The notes under the pieces: generated by a model
The model's database searches: none
The model's input: the letters and a program-made list of their open reading frames with translations, nothing else
What the model was told of the DNA's origin: nothing
NCBI GenBank assembly: GCA_002704825.1
Contig: PAIY01000087.1
Coordinates: 1-44,332, forward strand
From: Phycisphaeraceae bacterium
GTDB lineage: Bacteria > Planctomycetota > Phycisphaerae > Phycisphaerales > Phycisphaeraceae
Length of the DNA: 44,332 nucleotides
Reading direction: 5' to 3'
Shown here: in pieces, positions 24,725-33,258 of the stretch
Layout: each line of letters starts with the position of its first letter
How positions within the stretch are numbered: the stretch's first letter is position 1
Translations under genes and position numbers: made by a program

Positions 24725-25846
24725 ATGCCTTCCACGCAACTGCGTCAAACCCGACTCACCCAGGCCAAGCATGTCGTTGTCAAAATCGGCACGCAATTAC
24801 TCATTGGCAAAGATGGCCAGATGCAACTGGACTACATCCAGCACATCGCTGACCAGATCGCCCAACTCTCACAACGAAAAGTGCAGATCACCGTGGTCTC
24901 CAGCGGTGCTGTCGGTGCGGGACTTGTCGAACTTAATTTGCCCAAGCGTCCCAAGGACGTTGCCAAACTCCAGGCCATCGCTGCAGTCGGCCAACGTAAA
25001 CTCATGACCTGTTTCCATGATGCATTTGAGAAGCATGACATGGAAGTTGGCCAATTGCTGCTGACACGAAGCGATCTGGATGACCGGCTGCGGTACTTGA
25101 ATTTCCGTAACTGTATCGCACAGACGCACCGCTTTGGATGCGTGCCAATCATTAATGAGAATGACTCGGTGGCTGTGGACGAAATTCGTTTTGGTGACAA
25201 TGACATGCTCGCAGCGTTGGCATGTAATGCACTCCGCGCCGATGCCCTGATCATCCTCTCAGGTATCGACGGACTGCTGGATCATGACAACCTTCGAGTC
25301 GACCTGCTTAAGCATGCCAAGGACGGGATGAAGTTTGCCCGTGAAGATAAATCTGAATTAGGCACCGGCGGCATCAGTTCCAAACTGGCTGCTGCCCAAC
25401 TGGTTGCTGACAGCGGTGAAGTTGCCATCATTGCCAACGGTCGCACACCCAACGTCATCACCAAACTGCTTACAGGCGAAACCGGAATCGGCACGGTCTT
25501 TGTTCCTGCAGAAAAGAAGCTCGATTCCAAAAGTCGATTCATCGGTCAGACCACTCGTCCGGCGGGCAAGATCATCATTGATGATGGTGCTGCCAACGCG
25601 CTGGTCAACAAGGGCAAGAGTCTATTGGCAACGGGCATCACCGATGTCACCGGCCGATTTGACCGCGGTCAGGTGGTCGAAATCGTCAACCTCAAGGGAC
25701 AGGCGTTGGCGCGTGGCCTGACGAATTATTCGGACGCAGAATTGCAGCAGATCAAGGGCAAACGCTCCAATCAGTTCGGTAAAGCCCTGGGACGTGCAGG
25801 CTTTGATGAGGTCATCCACCGGGATAATCTCGTCGTGCTTAAGTGA
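24725..25846 (+). CDS. proB: glutamate 5-kinase
   Basis: 373 residues. It phosphorylates glutamate in the first step of proline synthesis. The amino acid kinase domain (about 14-260) shows VVVKIGTQLL, VSSGAVGAGL, IINENDSVAVDE, FGDNDMLAALAC, the GTGGISSKLAAAQL loop and IANGRTPNVI. A C-terminal PUA domain (about 285-370) is present, as in the longer ProB form. The protein begins MPSTQLRQTR, placing the kinase fold at the expected distance. The proA partner is not in the window. The gap to the TPR genes downstream (about 100 bases) suggests separate transcription. Confidence 0.96.
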   Translation: MPSTQLRQTRLTQAKHVVVKIGTQLLIGKDGQMQLDYIQHIADQIAQLSQRKVQITVVSSGAVGAGLVELNLPKRPKDVAKLQAIAAVGQRKLMTCFHDAFEKHDMEVGQLLLTRSDLDDRLRYLNFRNCIAQTHRFGCVPIINENDSVAVDEIRFGDNDMLAALACNALRADALIILSGIDGLLDHDNLRVDLLKHAKDGMKFAREDKSELGTGGISSKLAAAQLVADSGEVAIIANGRTPNVITKLLTGETGIGTVFVPAEKKLDSKSRFIGQTTRPAGKIIIDDGAANALVNKGKSLLATGITDVTGRFDRGQVVEIVNLKGQALARGLTNYSDAELQQIKGKRSNQFGKALGRAGFDEVIHRDNLVVLK

Positions 25847-25950
25847 TCAACTCACCAACGTCCGAAATATAAAAATTCTCCCCCAATCCACCTAAACCTA
25901 CTAACCGGCCCATCCGATAGTCCCTGTATGGAGAACGCGCCCAATGCGCT

Positions 25951-26877
25951 ATGAGGGACTGTCCATTGAACGAGAACGCATCCCAATTAACCGTTGAAGA
26001 ACGTCTGATCGAGTTATGCAACGCATGCAATGAGGGACAATTAGCGGGTGTCGAACTGGAGTTACACCAGTGGCATCGTCAGCGAGATTGCCCGGATGCA
26101 GCATTGGTCTTGCTCGCTGCCCTGCTGTCACGTCGTGGCAAACATGATGATGCAGCCCAGGTTCTGCAGTACGCCGAACGTGCCATGCCGGTGCGTGATG
26201 CATCGATGATGATGGCGATGATCTGTGTCTTTACATTGCTGGACATGCCTGAAGCTGCAGGCAAACAGGTCCGCAGACTGCATGCCCGTCATGGACATTT
26301 ACCATATGTCGCACAGTGGATCGGCTCCATGAAGATTACAGGCAGTGAATCATTACCCGATCAGTCCGACGCGATCATCAGCCAACTTTCTCGTGAACTT
26401 TGCGAAACACCCCTGGTGCTTTGCAGTCTGACAGCTGCGATGAAAGTCGCCCCCAATGAACAGCACATTGATGCGTTGCGTCATGCGGGTAACCTGATGA
26501 TGCATCGCGTTTCATTGAGTATTGATATGGAAACTGAACTCTGCCGATCCATGGCCGACCTGGCTTTGCTGGCAGAAGACGAAGCCGACGCTCGCCGCTG
26601 GGCGCATCGCGGCTTGAAGGTCAATCCGTTGGCAGCACATCTTGCGATCGTTCTGTCACAGGTTGAAGACCATGCCTACATGGGACCTGCAGCACGCGAT
26701 GTGCTTGCCAAAGTCAATGAAGCCAAGCCGGCGTACCCGGACGTGCATGCCGCATTGATTCGGCGTGAGTTCTTTGATGGTGACACCCAGGTCGCTCGCA
26801 TGCGTTTGACCAACTGGCTTGAAACCGAACCGTCCAACCCCACGGCATTGAGATTGCGTAAGGAAATTGCAGCATGA
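25951..26877 (+). CDS. TPR-like helical repeat protein
   Basis: 308 residues made almost entirely of paired amphipathic helices. TPR-like signatures include ALVLLAALLSRRGKHDDAAQ followed by VLQYAERAMP, and ARRWAHRGLKVNPLAAHLAI. There is no signal peptide or membrane segment. It probably acts as a scaffold for protein contacts; the partner is unknown. Its stop overlaps the next start (ATGA), so the two TPR genes are coupled and likely act together. Confidence 0.8.
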   Translation: MRDCPLNENASQLTVEERLIELCNACNEGQLAGVELELHQWHRQRDCPDAALVLLAALLSRRGKHDDAAQVLQYAERAMPVRDASMMMAMICVFTLLDMPEAAGKQVRRLHARHGHLPYVAQWIGSMKITGSESLPDQSDAIISQLSRELCETPLVLCSLTAAMKVAPNEQHIDALRHAGNLMMHRVSLSIDMETELCRSMADLALLAEDEADARRWAHRGLKVNPLAAHLAIVLSQVEDHAYMGPAARDVLAKVNEAKPAYPDVHAALIRREFFDGDTQVARMRLTNWLETEPSNPTALRLRKEIAA

Positions 26878-28142
26878 ATCTGGACCGCGATATACAGGCA
26901 CGTGATCTTGGTAACCGCGCTGTCTTGGCGTTGGAGGCGGGTTTGTTTGAAGACGCCTTTGAACTCATTACACGAAGTGTGCATCTGAATCCACAGAACG
27001 CAGCGACTCGCCTTGTGCAGGCCAAAGTCGAACTGGCTTTGCAACGTCCTGCCGGTGCGCTGGTCGCATTGGACTTTCATGATCTGTATGCCCCACATCA
27101 ACGTGATCTGCCACAGGTTGCGTGTATTCGGGCGCATGCCATGATGCAGAACAAGAAAACGTTCAAGGCTCAGCAGATTCTTCAGCAAACCGTCAAAGAC
27201 TATCCTGAGTCTGCGATGACGCATCGTTTACTGGCACAGCTGTTGTTGACCACGCATCAGAAAATTGATGCCATCCGACACCTCACCGAGGCTGTAAAAC
27301 TTCAACCGGATGATGTGATCAGCACCCGGACATTGGCCACGCTGCTTGAAGAAACCAATCCGCGTCAGAGTCTTGAATTAATGCAATCACTTTCCGACGA
27401 AGCGCGCACGCCTGACGAGATGCTTTACCAGGCAAGATTGCACAAGAAGCTTGAACAACTCTGCGAAGCAGAAACCATCTACGACACCCTGATTAACTCA
27501 GAAATTTCCGACCCATGCATTTTCATCGAAGCCGGCAAACTGGCTGATGAGATGGGTGAATATGATCGTGCTGTGGAACGTCTTGAGAAAGTCATCACCT
27601 GCAGCGAAAAGATTGCCTTCGAAGCTTTGTGTGAATTGGCAACCGTACACATGCACGGGGGCAACTTTGACCAGGCGGGACTCTGCTGGTGGAAAGCTTC
27701 GCGACTTGAGCGGACACAATCACGCCCGTGGGCCGGTGTTCTGGTCTGCGCCTTAGCAAGCGGTAAACCAACATTGGTCACCCGCGCCAGTGACATGCTT
27801 GATCAGCGATGCAATCCGATCTCGCGTCGCGAGTTGGTTTCGCAACTGTGGATGCACGCAGCGACCGGCAAGACGATCAACCAACAGACGCAGGAAACGA
27901 CGGCCGATCAGACACTCATCGCATCACCGTTGCAAACCATGCTTGATCATGCGACACATATTCTTGCTGCCCATGCCGATCAATTCCCCGAACGTGCCGA
28001 CACGTGGTATCACCTGGCCAACTGTCAGTATGCTGACGGCTTACACAGCAAAGCCCTGGAGACCGTCAAGCAGGCGATCAAGATCAATCCCAAGTACACC
28101 ACGGCCATCGCCCTTCACGAACAACTTGCAGAAGCTGCGTGA
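26874..28142 (+). CDS. TPR repeat protein
   Basis: 422 residues with about eight TPR-type helix pairs. Examples are AVLALEAGLFEDAFELITRS followed by VHLNPQN, AQLLLTTHQKIDAIRHLTEA followed by VKLQPDD, and the canonical C-terminal copy TWYHLANCQYADGLHSKALE followed by TVKQAIKINPKYTTAI. There is no export signal. It starts inside the stop of the preceding TPR gene and is followed by a strong terminator, so the pair forms a two-gene operon. Role unknown beyond protein-protein interaction. Confidence 0.85.
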   Translation: MNLDRDIQARDLGNRAVLALEAGLFEDAFELITRSVHLNPQNAATRLVQAKVELALQRPAGALVALDFHDLYAPHQRDLPQVACIRAHAMMQNKKTFKAQQILQQTVKDYPESAMTHRLLAQLLLTTHQKIDAIRHLTEAVKLQPDDVISTRTLATLLEETNPRQSLELMQSLSDEARTPDEMLYQARLHKKLEQLCEAETIYDTLINSEISDPCIFIEAGKLADEMGEYDRAVERLEKVITCSEKIAFEALCELATVHMHGGNFDQAGLCWWKASRLERTQSRPWAGVLVCALASGKPTLVTRASDMLDQRCNPISRRELVSQLWMHAATGKTINQQTQETTADQTLIASPLQTMLDHATHILAAHADQFPERADTWYHLANCQYADGLHSKALETVKQAIKINPKYTTAIALHEQLAEAA

Positions 28143-28177
28143 GATGTGAATCAGGATTTAAAAGTTAAACCATTCAG

Positions 28178-28211
28178 ACAGGAATCGGATCAAACCGGTT
28201 CCTGTTTTTTT
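28178..28211 (+). terminator. intrinsic terminator of the TPR operon
   Basis: ACAGGAATCGG (28178-28188) pairs over 11 positions, one of them T-G, with 28195-28205 around a six-base loop, followed by seven T. Confidence 0.93.
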
Positions 28212-28243
28212 GTATAGGTGTCACACAGGTGAATCTAAGTCAC

Positions 28244-28261
28244 GCTAAACCGCAAGCGGTT
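28244..28261 (-). repeat. 18-bp palindromic repeat, copy 3
   Basis: GCTAAACCGCAAGCGGTT, the exact reverse complement of copy 1. Its end overlaps the stop codon of the TonB-like gene. Confidence 0.85.
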
Positions 28262-29513
28262 ATTCAATTTCTTCATCAAAGAGTCGGAAAGTGAACTTAC
28301 GCGTAAAGGAGCGATCCAGTTTCTTGAGCAATTCGCCCTTGGCTTTCCAGTGATAAACGCTGGTGAGAATCGGGCTATCGATGCCTGCGTAACCACTTGA
28401 TTTGAGAATCTTGGCAGTGATCACCACACCATCTTTGGCAAAAGTGATCTCCACCACCGGATTGGCTTTGGGCCAGATGCTCGCCTGGGTCACCGCGGTG
28501 AAACGCGGGATGCGCGTTTGGATTTCAATGCCTTTACCCACGATCACGCCACCGATCTTGCCTTCGATTTCATGATGATCCAGACTGTACGGCGGTGCCT
28601 CTTTTTCATCTCGGGGGATCACGGTCAAAGGCGGCTGCTCTGCAATCTGGTCCGCCTTGTAGGGTTGGGCGACGGACTCGCGCGGTTGTGGCAGTGCTGC
28701 AGGTGTTGGCTTGGCTTCTTCCTGGGGTTGGACCTGAGGTGTCGGCTCGACACGTTGCGGAAGCGGTGCTTCAGGCTTGACCGATGGAACCGGATCATTG
28801 GGGACCGTGGTCTGAGGCACCATTGCGACTGAAGGCGTCTTGGACGTGATCGGCTGCTCGTGAGCAATCTTCTCGGGAATCTGCATCTCCGGGGTGATCA
28901 CGGGCACGGGGACTGGCAACTGATCCGATGGCTTTTGAATCGGTGATGACTGGGCGACGGCCTGCGGTTGAGGCTGCTGCGTCACCGACTCCACCGGCTT
29001 TTGCGGTTGCTGCGGTTTAGCGGGTTCTGACTCCTGCAGGGCCTGCTGTGGGGAAGGCTTGGCAGGTGCAGGTGAGGCCTGCGGGCGTGGCGTGGTCTTC
29101 TGGGTGACCATCACATTCGATGCCGGATCCACTTCGGTGGGCGCCACTTCGACGGGGTCCGCCAGGCGTTGCAAGGCGGCCTGCTCGGTTTGCGATGGCA
29201 TGGCGATGAGCTTTTCAAAGTCGTCATAACCGATCCAGTTGAGCGTTAAAATCTCTTGAGCGTCATCCTTGCCAAGCAGCAGATGGTCTTCTTCGACTTT
29301 CTCTTTATCCTCTTTGAGTTGCTCGTTTTTCTCTGTTTTCTCAGACTCTTCTGGCATTTGTTCAATGGGTTCACGCAGACGTTCCTGACGCCAATGCAAT
29401 GAACTGAGCATGCCGGAGAAAACGAGAACGTGAAGAAGCAGCGACAGGATCATTGCAATGGCGACGGGCAGCCATGAATCATCTCGACGGGTTGTGACAG
29501 TGAGTGTACTCAT
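28260..29513 (-). CDS. TonB-like energy transducer protein
   Basis: 417 residues. One N-terminal membrane segment (LPVAIAMILSLLLHVLVFSG, about 15-35, with the His common in TonB/TolA anchors) is followed by a Lys/Glu-rich stretch. Then comes a very long Pro/Gln/Lys-rich spacer (about 125-290) that would cross the periplasm. The C-terminal domain (about 320-417) has NPVVEITFAKDGVVITAKIL and FTRKFTFRLFDEE strands as in TonB C-terminal domains. It lies immediately after exbD on the same strand. ATG at 29513 is taken as start; a TTG directly abutting the exbD stop (29546) is possible. No exbB is adjacent. Confidence 0.82.
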   Translation of the reverse strand: MSTLTVTTRRDDSWLPVAIAMILSLLLHVLVFSGMLSSLHWRQERLREPIEQMPEESEKTEKNEQLKEDKEKVEEDHLLLGKDDAQEILTLNWIGYDDFEKLIAMPSQTEQAALQRLADPVEVAPTEVDPASNVMVTQKTTPRPQASPAPAKPSPQQALQESEPAKPQQPQKPVESVTQQPQPQAVAQSSPIQKPSDQLPVPVPVITPEMQIPEKIAHEQPITSKTPSVAMVPQTTVPNDPVPSVKPEAPLPQRVEPTPQVQPQEEAKPTPAALPQPRESVAQPYKADQIAEQPPLTVIPRDEKEAPPYSLDHHEIEGKIGGVIVGKGIEIQTRIPRFTAVTQASIWPKANPVVEITFAKDGVVITAKILKSSGYAGIDSPILTSVYHWKAKGELLKKLDRSFTRKFTFRLFDEEIE

Positions 29514-29546
29514 GAGGTCACTGGAGACATCTTTGCCAACCAACAA

Positions 29547-29963
29547 TCAGGAACCGGGCGCACCGACAATGGTGAACTCGGTGATCCCCGCAGCACGAAC
29601 CTTTTCAATCACCTTCAATAACACCGGGCCACGATCCGTCTGCCCCTTGGCCTGCATGGCTAGATACAACTTGGCGGCTTCAGGTTTCTGGGAGAGTTCT
29701 GCCAACACCTTGTCCAACTGTTGCATGGCAATCGGCTCACGGTTGAAAAACAACTTGCCATGTTCATCCACCGTGATCGCGTTGACAACGGTTCGCGTGG
29801 AAGACTGCCCAGCAGTCACCGAGCTGAGTTCCACCGGCAGGACCTGCGCTTTGACCATCACAATCAAGCTGTAAATGAAGAATGTCAGCAGCAGAAAAAT
29901 CACGTCGATCAGCGGCAGCATCTCCACGCGCGGAGCCAGGTCGTTGTGACGGATTTTATACAT
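29547..29963 (-). CDS. exbD: ExbD/TolR family biopolymer transport protein
   Basis: 138 residues. A short cytoplasmic N terminus is followed by a membrane helix (MLPLIDVIFLLLTFFIYSLIVMV, about 15-37) carrying the proton-path aspartate D20 in the conserved PLIDVIFLLLTFF. A periplasmic domain of about 95 residues follows. It works with ExbB and TonB to pass proton-motive energy to outer-membrane transporters. The start at 29963 fits family length and has GGAG upstream; an ATG at 29993 is also in frame. The partner ExbB is not encoded next to it: the upstream gene is aroB. Confidence 0.9.
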   Translation of the reverse strand: MYKIRHNDLAPRVEMLPLIDVIFLLLTFFIYSLIVMVKAQVLPVELSSVTAGQSSTRTVVNAITVDEHGKLFFNREPIAMQQLDKVLAELSQKPEAAKLYLAMQAKGQTDRGPVLLKVIEKVRAAGITEFTIVGAPGS

Positions 29964-30023
29964 CGTGTTGATCACTCCATGAGTGAATGGCATTTAAGGT
30001 TTGTCATCGAGCCAAGCTCGACC

Positions 30024-30042
30024 CCGCGTTGACACAACGCGG
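30024..30042. other. 8-bp perfect hairpin between aroB and exbD
   Basis: CCGCGTTG, three-base loop, CAACGCGG. Read on the minus strand it begins GAGCCGCG, like the arms of the hairpin repeats at 10497 and 13175, so it may be a related short member. There is no T-run. Confidence 0.6.
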
Positions 30043-30072
30043 CTCGCCTGACGGACCTATCTGTCTAACACG

Positions 30073-31173
30073 TTATACGCGAAGACTGTTCCATGCGTTG
30101 CGAATTTCATCATCACTGTGCGTATTGTCCACCACGACTTGCCCCATTTTCACCGGCAAAACAAGGCGAATCGCTCCGTCCTTGACCTTCTTGTCCAAAC
30201 GCATGGTCTTGAGTAAACCCTCATTATCAGCCAGATTATCAGCAGAAGTCGGTAAGCCGAGTTTGTCCTGCAACGCAATCAAACGATCCAGCACACTGCT
30301 GTCACACATACCTGCATCGACTGCCAACCTGGTCGCGGCGACCATGCCCAACGCAACGGCTTCACCGTGGTGATGCGAGCCTTCGTCAGTGTACTTCTGG
30401 GTCGCTTCGATGGCATGGGCGAAGGTGTGGCCGAAGTTCAGATGAGCACGAACGCCCGACTCTTTTTCGTCTTCCATGACCACGGTTGCTTTGATCTGCA
30501 CATTGCGAGCGACCAACTCCACCATGGTGTCGGGGTCCAATGCGAGAATGCCATCCGCGTTGGCGTCAAGCCAATCAAAAAGATCGGCATCACGGATCAC
30601 ACCATGTTTCACGCACTCAGCCAACCCGCAGATCAATTCACGACGTGGCAGGGTTTTGAGGGTGTCCGTATCAATGACAACCGCATTAGGTTGGTAAAAC
30701 GCACCGATGAGATTCTTGCCCTGCGGGACGTTGACGCCGACTTTGCCCCCCACCGAGGCGTCGACCATGGACAAAAGCGTGGTCGGACACTGAATAAACG
30801 GCACGCCTCGGAGATAGCTTGCAGCGACAAATCCGACGGTGTCACCGATGACACCGCCCCCCAGGGCGACGATGGGCGACTTACGTTCCATGCGTGCGTT
30901 TAACAGATCGTCATAGAGCTTCTGCATGGTGGTCAGATTCTTGTTGTGTTCGCCGGCATTCATGGTGCAGGTGAGAACCTGCTGATACCCCGCCTGCTCC
31001 ATGGACTTCATGGCAGTGGGCAGATGCAGGGATTGAACCGACTCATCGGCAATGATCGTACCCCGTTCATGCTTGGCGACGGCCATGGTCAACGCACCCA
31101 ACTGAACCAGCAGCCCGGGTTGGATGTGAATCTGATACTGATGATGGGGCAACTTTAAATCGACAACTGCCAT
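30073..31173 (-). CDS. aroB: 3-dehydroquinate synthase
   Basis: 366 residues. This NAD- and metal-dependent enzyme converts DAHP to 3-dehydroquinate in the shikimate pathway. Conserved segments: AGEHNKNLTTMQKLYD, ALGGGVIGDTVGFVAASYLRG, the substrate-binding PTTLLSMVDASVGGKVGVN, and the metal ligand region RAHLNFGHTFAHAIE followed by HHGEAVALGM. The start at 31173 is chosen because GGAGG precedes the ATG at nine bases; the frame open to 31218 has no such site. Length is normal. It reads toward exbD with a 110-base gap, so co-transcription is uncertain. Confidence 0.96.
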   Translation of the reverse strand: MAVVDLKLPHHQYQIHIQPGLLVQLGALTMAVAKHERGTIIADESVQSLHLPTAMKSMEQAGYQQVLTCTMNAGEHNKNLTTMQKLYDDLLNARMERKSPIVALGGGVIGDTVGFVAASYLRGVPFIQCPTTLLSMVDASVGGKVGVNVPQGKNLIGAFYQPNAVVIDTDTLKTLPRRELICGLAECVKHGVIRDADLFDWLDANADGILALDPDTMVELVARNVQIKATVVMEDEKESGVRAHLNFGHTFAHAIEATQKYTDEGSHHHGEAVALGMVAATRLAVDAGMCDSSVLDRLIALQDKLGLPTSADNLADNEGLLKTMRLDKKVKDGAIRLVLPVKMGQVVVDNTHSDDEIRNAWNSLRV

Positions 31174-31313
31174 GGCACACGGCCTCCAAAGCGGGTGGGT
31201 GAACTTCGTAAAACCCACATGATAATCGACCTGCGGGTTTGATGTTGAAGCGGTGCAGGTCGGTCAAGGTTCATTCCACCAATTCAACCTTCAAATCTTC
31301 GTTCCAAGGCCGC

Positions 31314-31331
31314 GCTAAACCGCAAGCGGTT
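31314..31331 (-). repeat. 18-bp palindromic repeat, copy 4
   Basis: GCTAAACCGCAAGCGGTT, identical to copy 3, located between the divergent aroB and LacI genes. Confidence 0.85.
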
Positions 31332-31387
31332 GGGAAGACAGCATTTGACCGTCAGAACCGACCTTGAAAAAAATTTACCTGATAAAC

Positions 31388-31415
31388 TTGAATTTAGCGT
31401 TGTATCACCTAGAAT
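31388..31415 (+). promoter_or_regulatory. promoter of the first LacI gene
   Basis: TTGAAT (31388-31393) and TAGAAT (31410-31415) are 16 bases apart and 13 bases before the ATG at 31429. The promoter is interleaved with the direct repeats at 31390-31429. Confidence 0.55.
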
Positions 31416-31429
31416 TTAACGTTGTATCA
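31390..31429 (+). promoter_or_regulatory. two direct repeats overlapping the LacI promoter and start codon
   Basis: GAATTTAGCGTTGTATCA (31390-31407) and GAATTTAACGTTGTATCA (31412-31429) differ at one base and are spaced 22 bases, about two helical turns. One covers the promoter spacer and the other runs from the -10 to the A of the start codon. This is a likely autoregulatory operator. Confidence 0.65.
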
Positions 31430-32502
31430 TGAAAACACAAACACCCCCTACCAATACGACCCTTAAGGACATTGCCGCTTACACCGGCGTGTCGATCACG
31501 GCGGTTTCTCACGTGCTCAATAACCGTCTGGGACGGGTACGGGTCAGTGATGACACCAAAAAACGGATCAAGCAGGCCGCCCGGGAACTCAATTACGTCC
31601 CGCAGCTCAAAGCTCGATCCATGGCAACGAACAAGAGTTACGCAGTCGCTGCGCTTTACTCCACGACTCCCGTGGTCGGAGATATTGGCAATGCGGCGTA
31701 TTTCATCCATGCTCTCTGCGGCGTGGAGGAAGTCTGCAAGTCGGTGAACTATCACTGCATGTTTGCCACCTGCGATTTGCAGTCACCGGAAAATTTTGTC
31801 AAGCCTCGTCTCATGCAGGACGGCAGTGTCGATGGTGTGATTCTCGTGGGTTACACCAGTACGGAAGTCGCCCGGGAGTTGGCGTCACTGGGTTTACCTT
31901 GTGTGCACATGGGTTCGAATCTGGACCCGAGCATCAACATGCCACACATCGACCCGGATATGGATGCCGCTTTTGAACAGGCAGTGGCCCGTCTTTATGC
32001 ACTGGGGCATCGCAAGATTGAGCTGTACTTCCCATTGGGGCCTGGGCCTGAAGCGATCGCTGGACGGTTTGCTCAACTGGGCTCGAGGTATCCTGATTTA
32101 CAGACGCCGGTGGTCTTTGGCCCAAAGCGTTCGAGTCATGTGTCGGACATCTACGAGCATGCCCGTGCGTTGGTTGCTGATCCAGATCGCCCCACTGCGT
32201 TTATCTGTCATTCCCCCCATGCCACGGGCTTGATGGAGGTTTTCAATGAAGCCGGATTACAGAGTCCGCGCGACTACAGCATCATTGCCAACGGCTCGGC
32301 GGAGTTGACGGAAAGTGGCATAGGACCGGGGCGGATCAAGACTGCGATGATTCAATTACCCAGCCGCCTGACTGCTCAATATGCGACAGCTTGCCTGCTG
32401 GAAAAATTAGACGTTCGTTCTGAAGAATATCCTACGTGGGAAGCCAAAGTGCCATGCAATCTGGTTGAAGGCCCCACGATTGGCCCTGCGCCAAGTCGCT
32501 GA
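31429..32502 (+). CDS. LacI/GalR-family transcriptional regulator (cassette 1)
   Basis: 357 residues. The N-terminal helix-turn-helix and hinge ([20 protein letters not shown] followed by NN, about 11-32, then [19 protein letters not shown]) precede a periplasmic-binding-protein-like ligand domain ([70 protein letters not shown]). It should repress the two genes that follow until a sugar-type ligand binds. The next gene starts 14 bases after its stop, so regulator, prepilin-like gene and GH16 gene look like one operon. No ribosome binding site is visible; the operator repeats occupy that space. Confidence 0.94.
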   Translation: MKTQTPPTNTTLKDIAAYTGVSITAVSHVLNNRLGRVRVSDDTKKRIKQAARELNYVPQLKARSMATNKSYAVAALYSTTPVVGDIGNAAYFIHALCGVEEVCKSVNYHCMFATCDLQSPENFVKPRLMQDGSVDGVILVGYTSTEVARELASLGLPCVHMGSNLDPSINMPHIDPDMDAAFEQAVARLYALGHRKIELYFPLGPGPEAIAGRFAQLGSRYPDLQTPVVFGPKRSSHVSDIYEHARALVADPDRPTAFICHSPHATGLMEVFNEAGLQSPRDYSIIANGSAELTESGIGPGRIKTAMIQLPSRLTAQYATACLLEKLDVRSEEYPTWEAKVPCNLVEGPTIGPAPSR

Positions 32503-32516
32503 TACAGGAGACAATC

Positions 32517-33233
32517 ATGTCATACCCTCAATGCAGAAAGTCTCTGCCCGTCATCCCACGCATTCGATCATTTCGAGGATTCACCTTGATCGAACTGCTG
32601 GTAGTGATCAGCATTATTTCACTGTTGATCTCGATTCTGTTACCGGCATTGGGTGCAGCTCGGGCGACTGCAAGGCGTGTGCAATGTCTCAACAAAGTCC
32701 GACAGACGAACCTGGGTTACGCGATGTATGCAGGCGATTTTCAAGACATGTACCCCTATGACCGTGGAGTCTCCGGCGTTGAACCCTGGACGACTTTGAT
32801 TGGTGATTATTTGAATCAAAACAACACACACAGTTACACCTTCCGGCCACTGTATCGTTGCCCGGAAAAAGCGACTGAGATCACGGACCCCAGTGATTGG
32901 GGGTTCTGGTACACCGACTATGGCATGCATCGCACGTTATCCAGTGGCGTGCGTACCAGCGATATCAAAAACCCAAGCCGTCTATATGTACTTGGGGATT
33001 ACTTTGATGTGACCAAACGGTTTCATTACGCTGGTGATGTGAACCAAACACCGCTGCGGATTGATCAGACCTTCTGTCATCAGAAGACGATGAACCTGGT
33101 CTATGCTGACGGTCATGGTGGTAACATCAAACGCACGCCCGAAACCTACCCGACCATTACAGCAACGTATGTCAGCTACTGGGGCAACCCGGATAACCTG
33201 CCGGTGTTCCCGGTCCTGTTTGCTGACAACTAA
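32517..33233 (+). CDS. prepilin-type protein with H-X9-DG tail (cassette 1)
   Basis: 238 residues. The type IV prepilin/type II pseudopilin leader [19 protein letters not shown] (cleavage after G21, Glu at +5 of the mature protein) is followed by the hydrophobic helix [20 protein letters not shown]. The C-terminal part has [12 protein letters not shown], the H-X9-DG motif of prepilin-type processing-associated proteins abundant in planctomycetes. The function of these single, non-operonic pilins is not known. Here it sits between a LacI regulator and an exported glycoside hydrolase, an arrangement repeated at 37.4-42.0 kb. An AGGAGA ribosome binding site precedes the ATG. Confidence 0.93.
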   Translation: MSYPQCRKSLPVIPRIRSFRGFTLIELLVVISIISLLISILLPALGAARATARRVQCLNKVRQTNLGYAMYAGDFQDMYPYDRGVSGVEPWTTLIGDYLNQNNTHSYTFRPLYRCPEKATEITDPSDWGFWYTDYGMHRTLSSGVRTSDIKNPSRLYVLGDYFDVTKRFHYAGDVNQTPLRIDQTFCHQKTMNLVYADGHGGNIKRTPETYPTITATYVSYWGNPDNLPVFPVLFADN

Positions 33234-33258
33234 ACCAACAAGATCGCCCGAACCCAAT

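Noticed and set aside
33103..33258. N-terminal extension of the GH16 gene
   Set aside because: It overlaps the end of the prepilin-like gene in another frame and reads as low-quality Arg/Thr/Ser sequence before the signal peptide.
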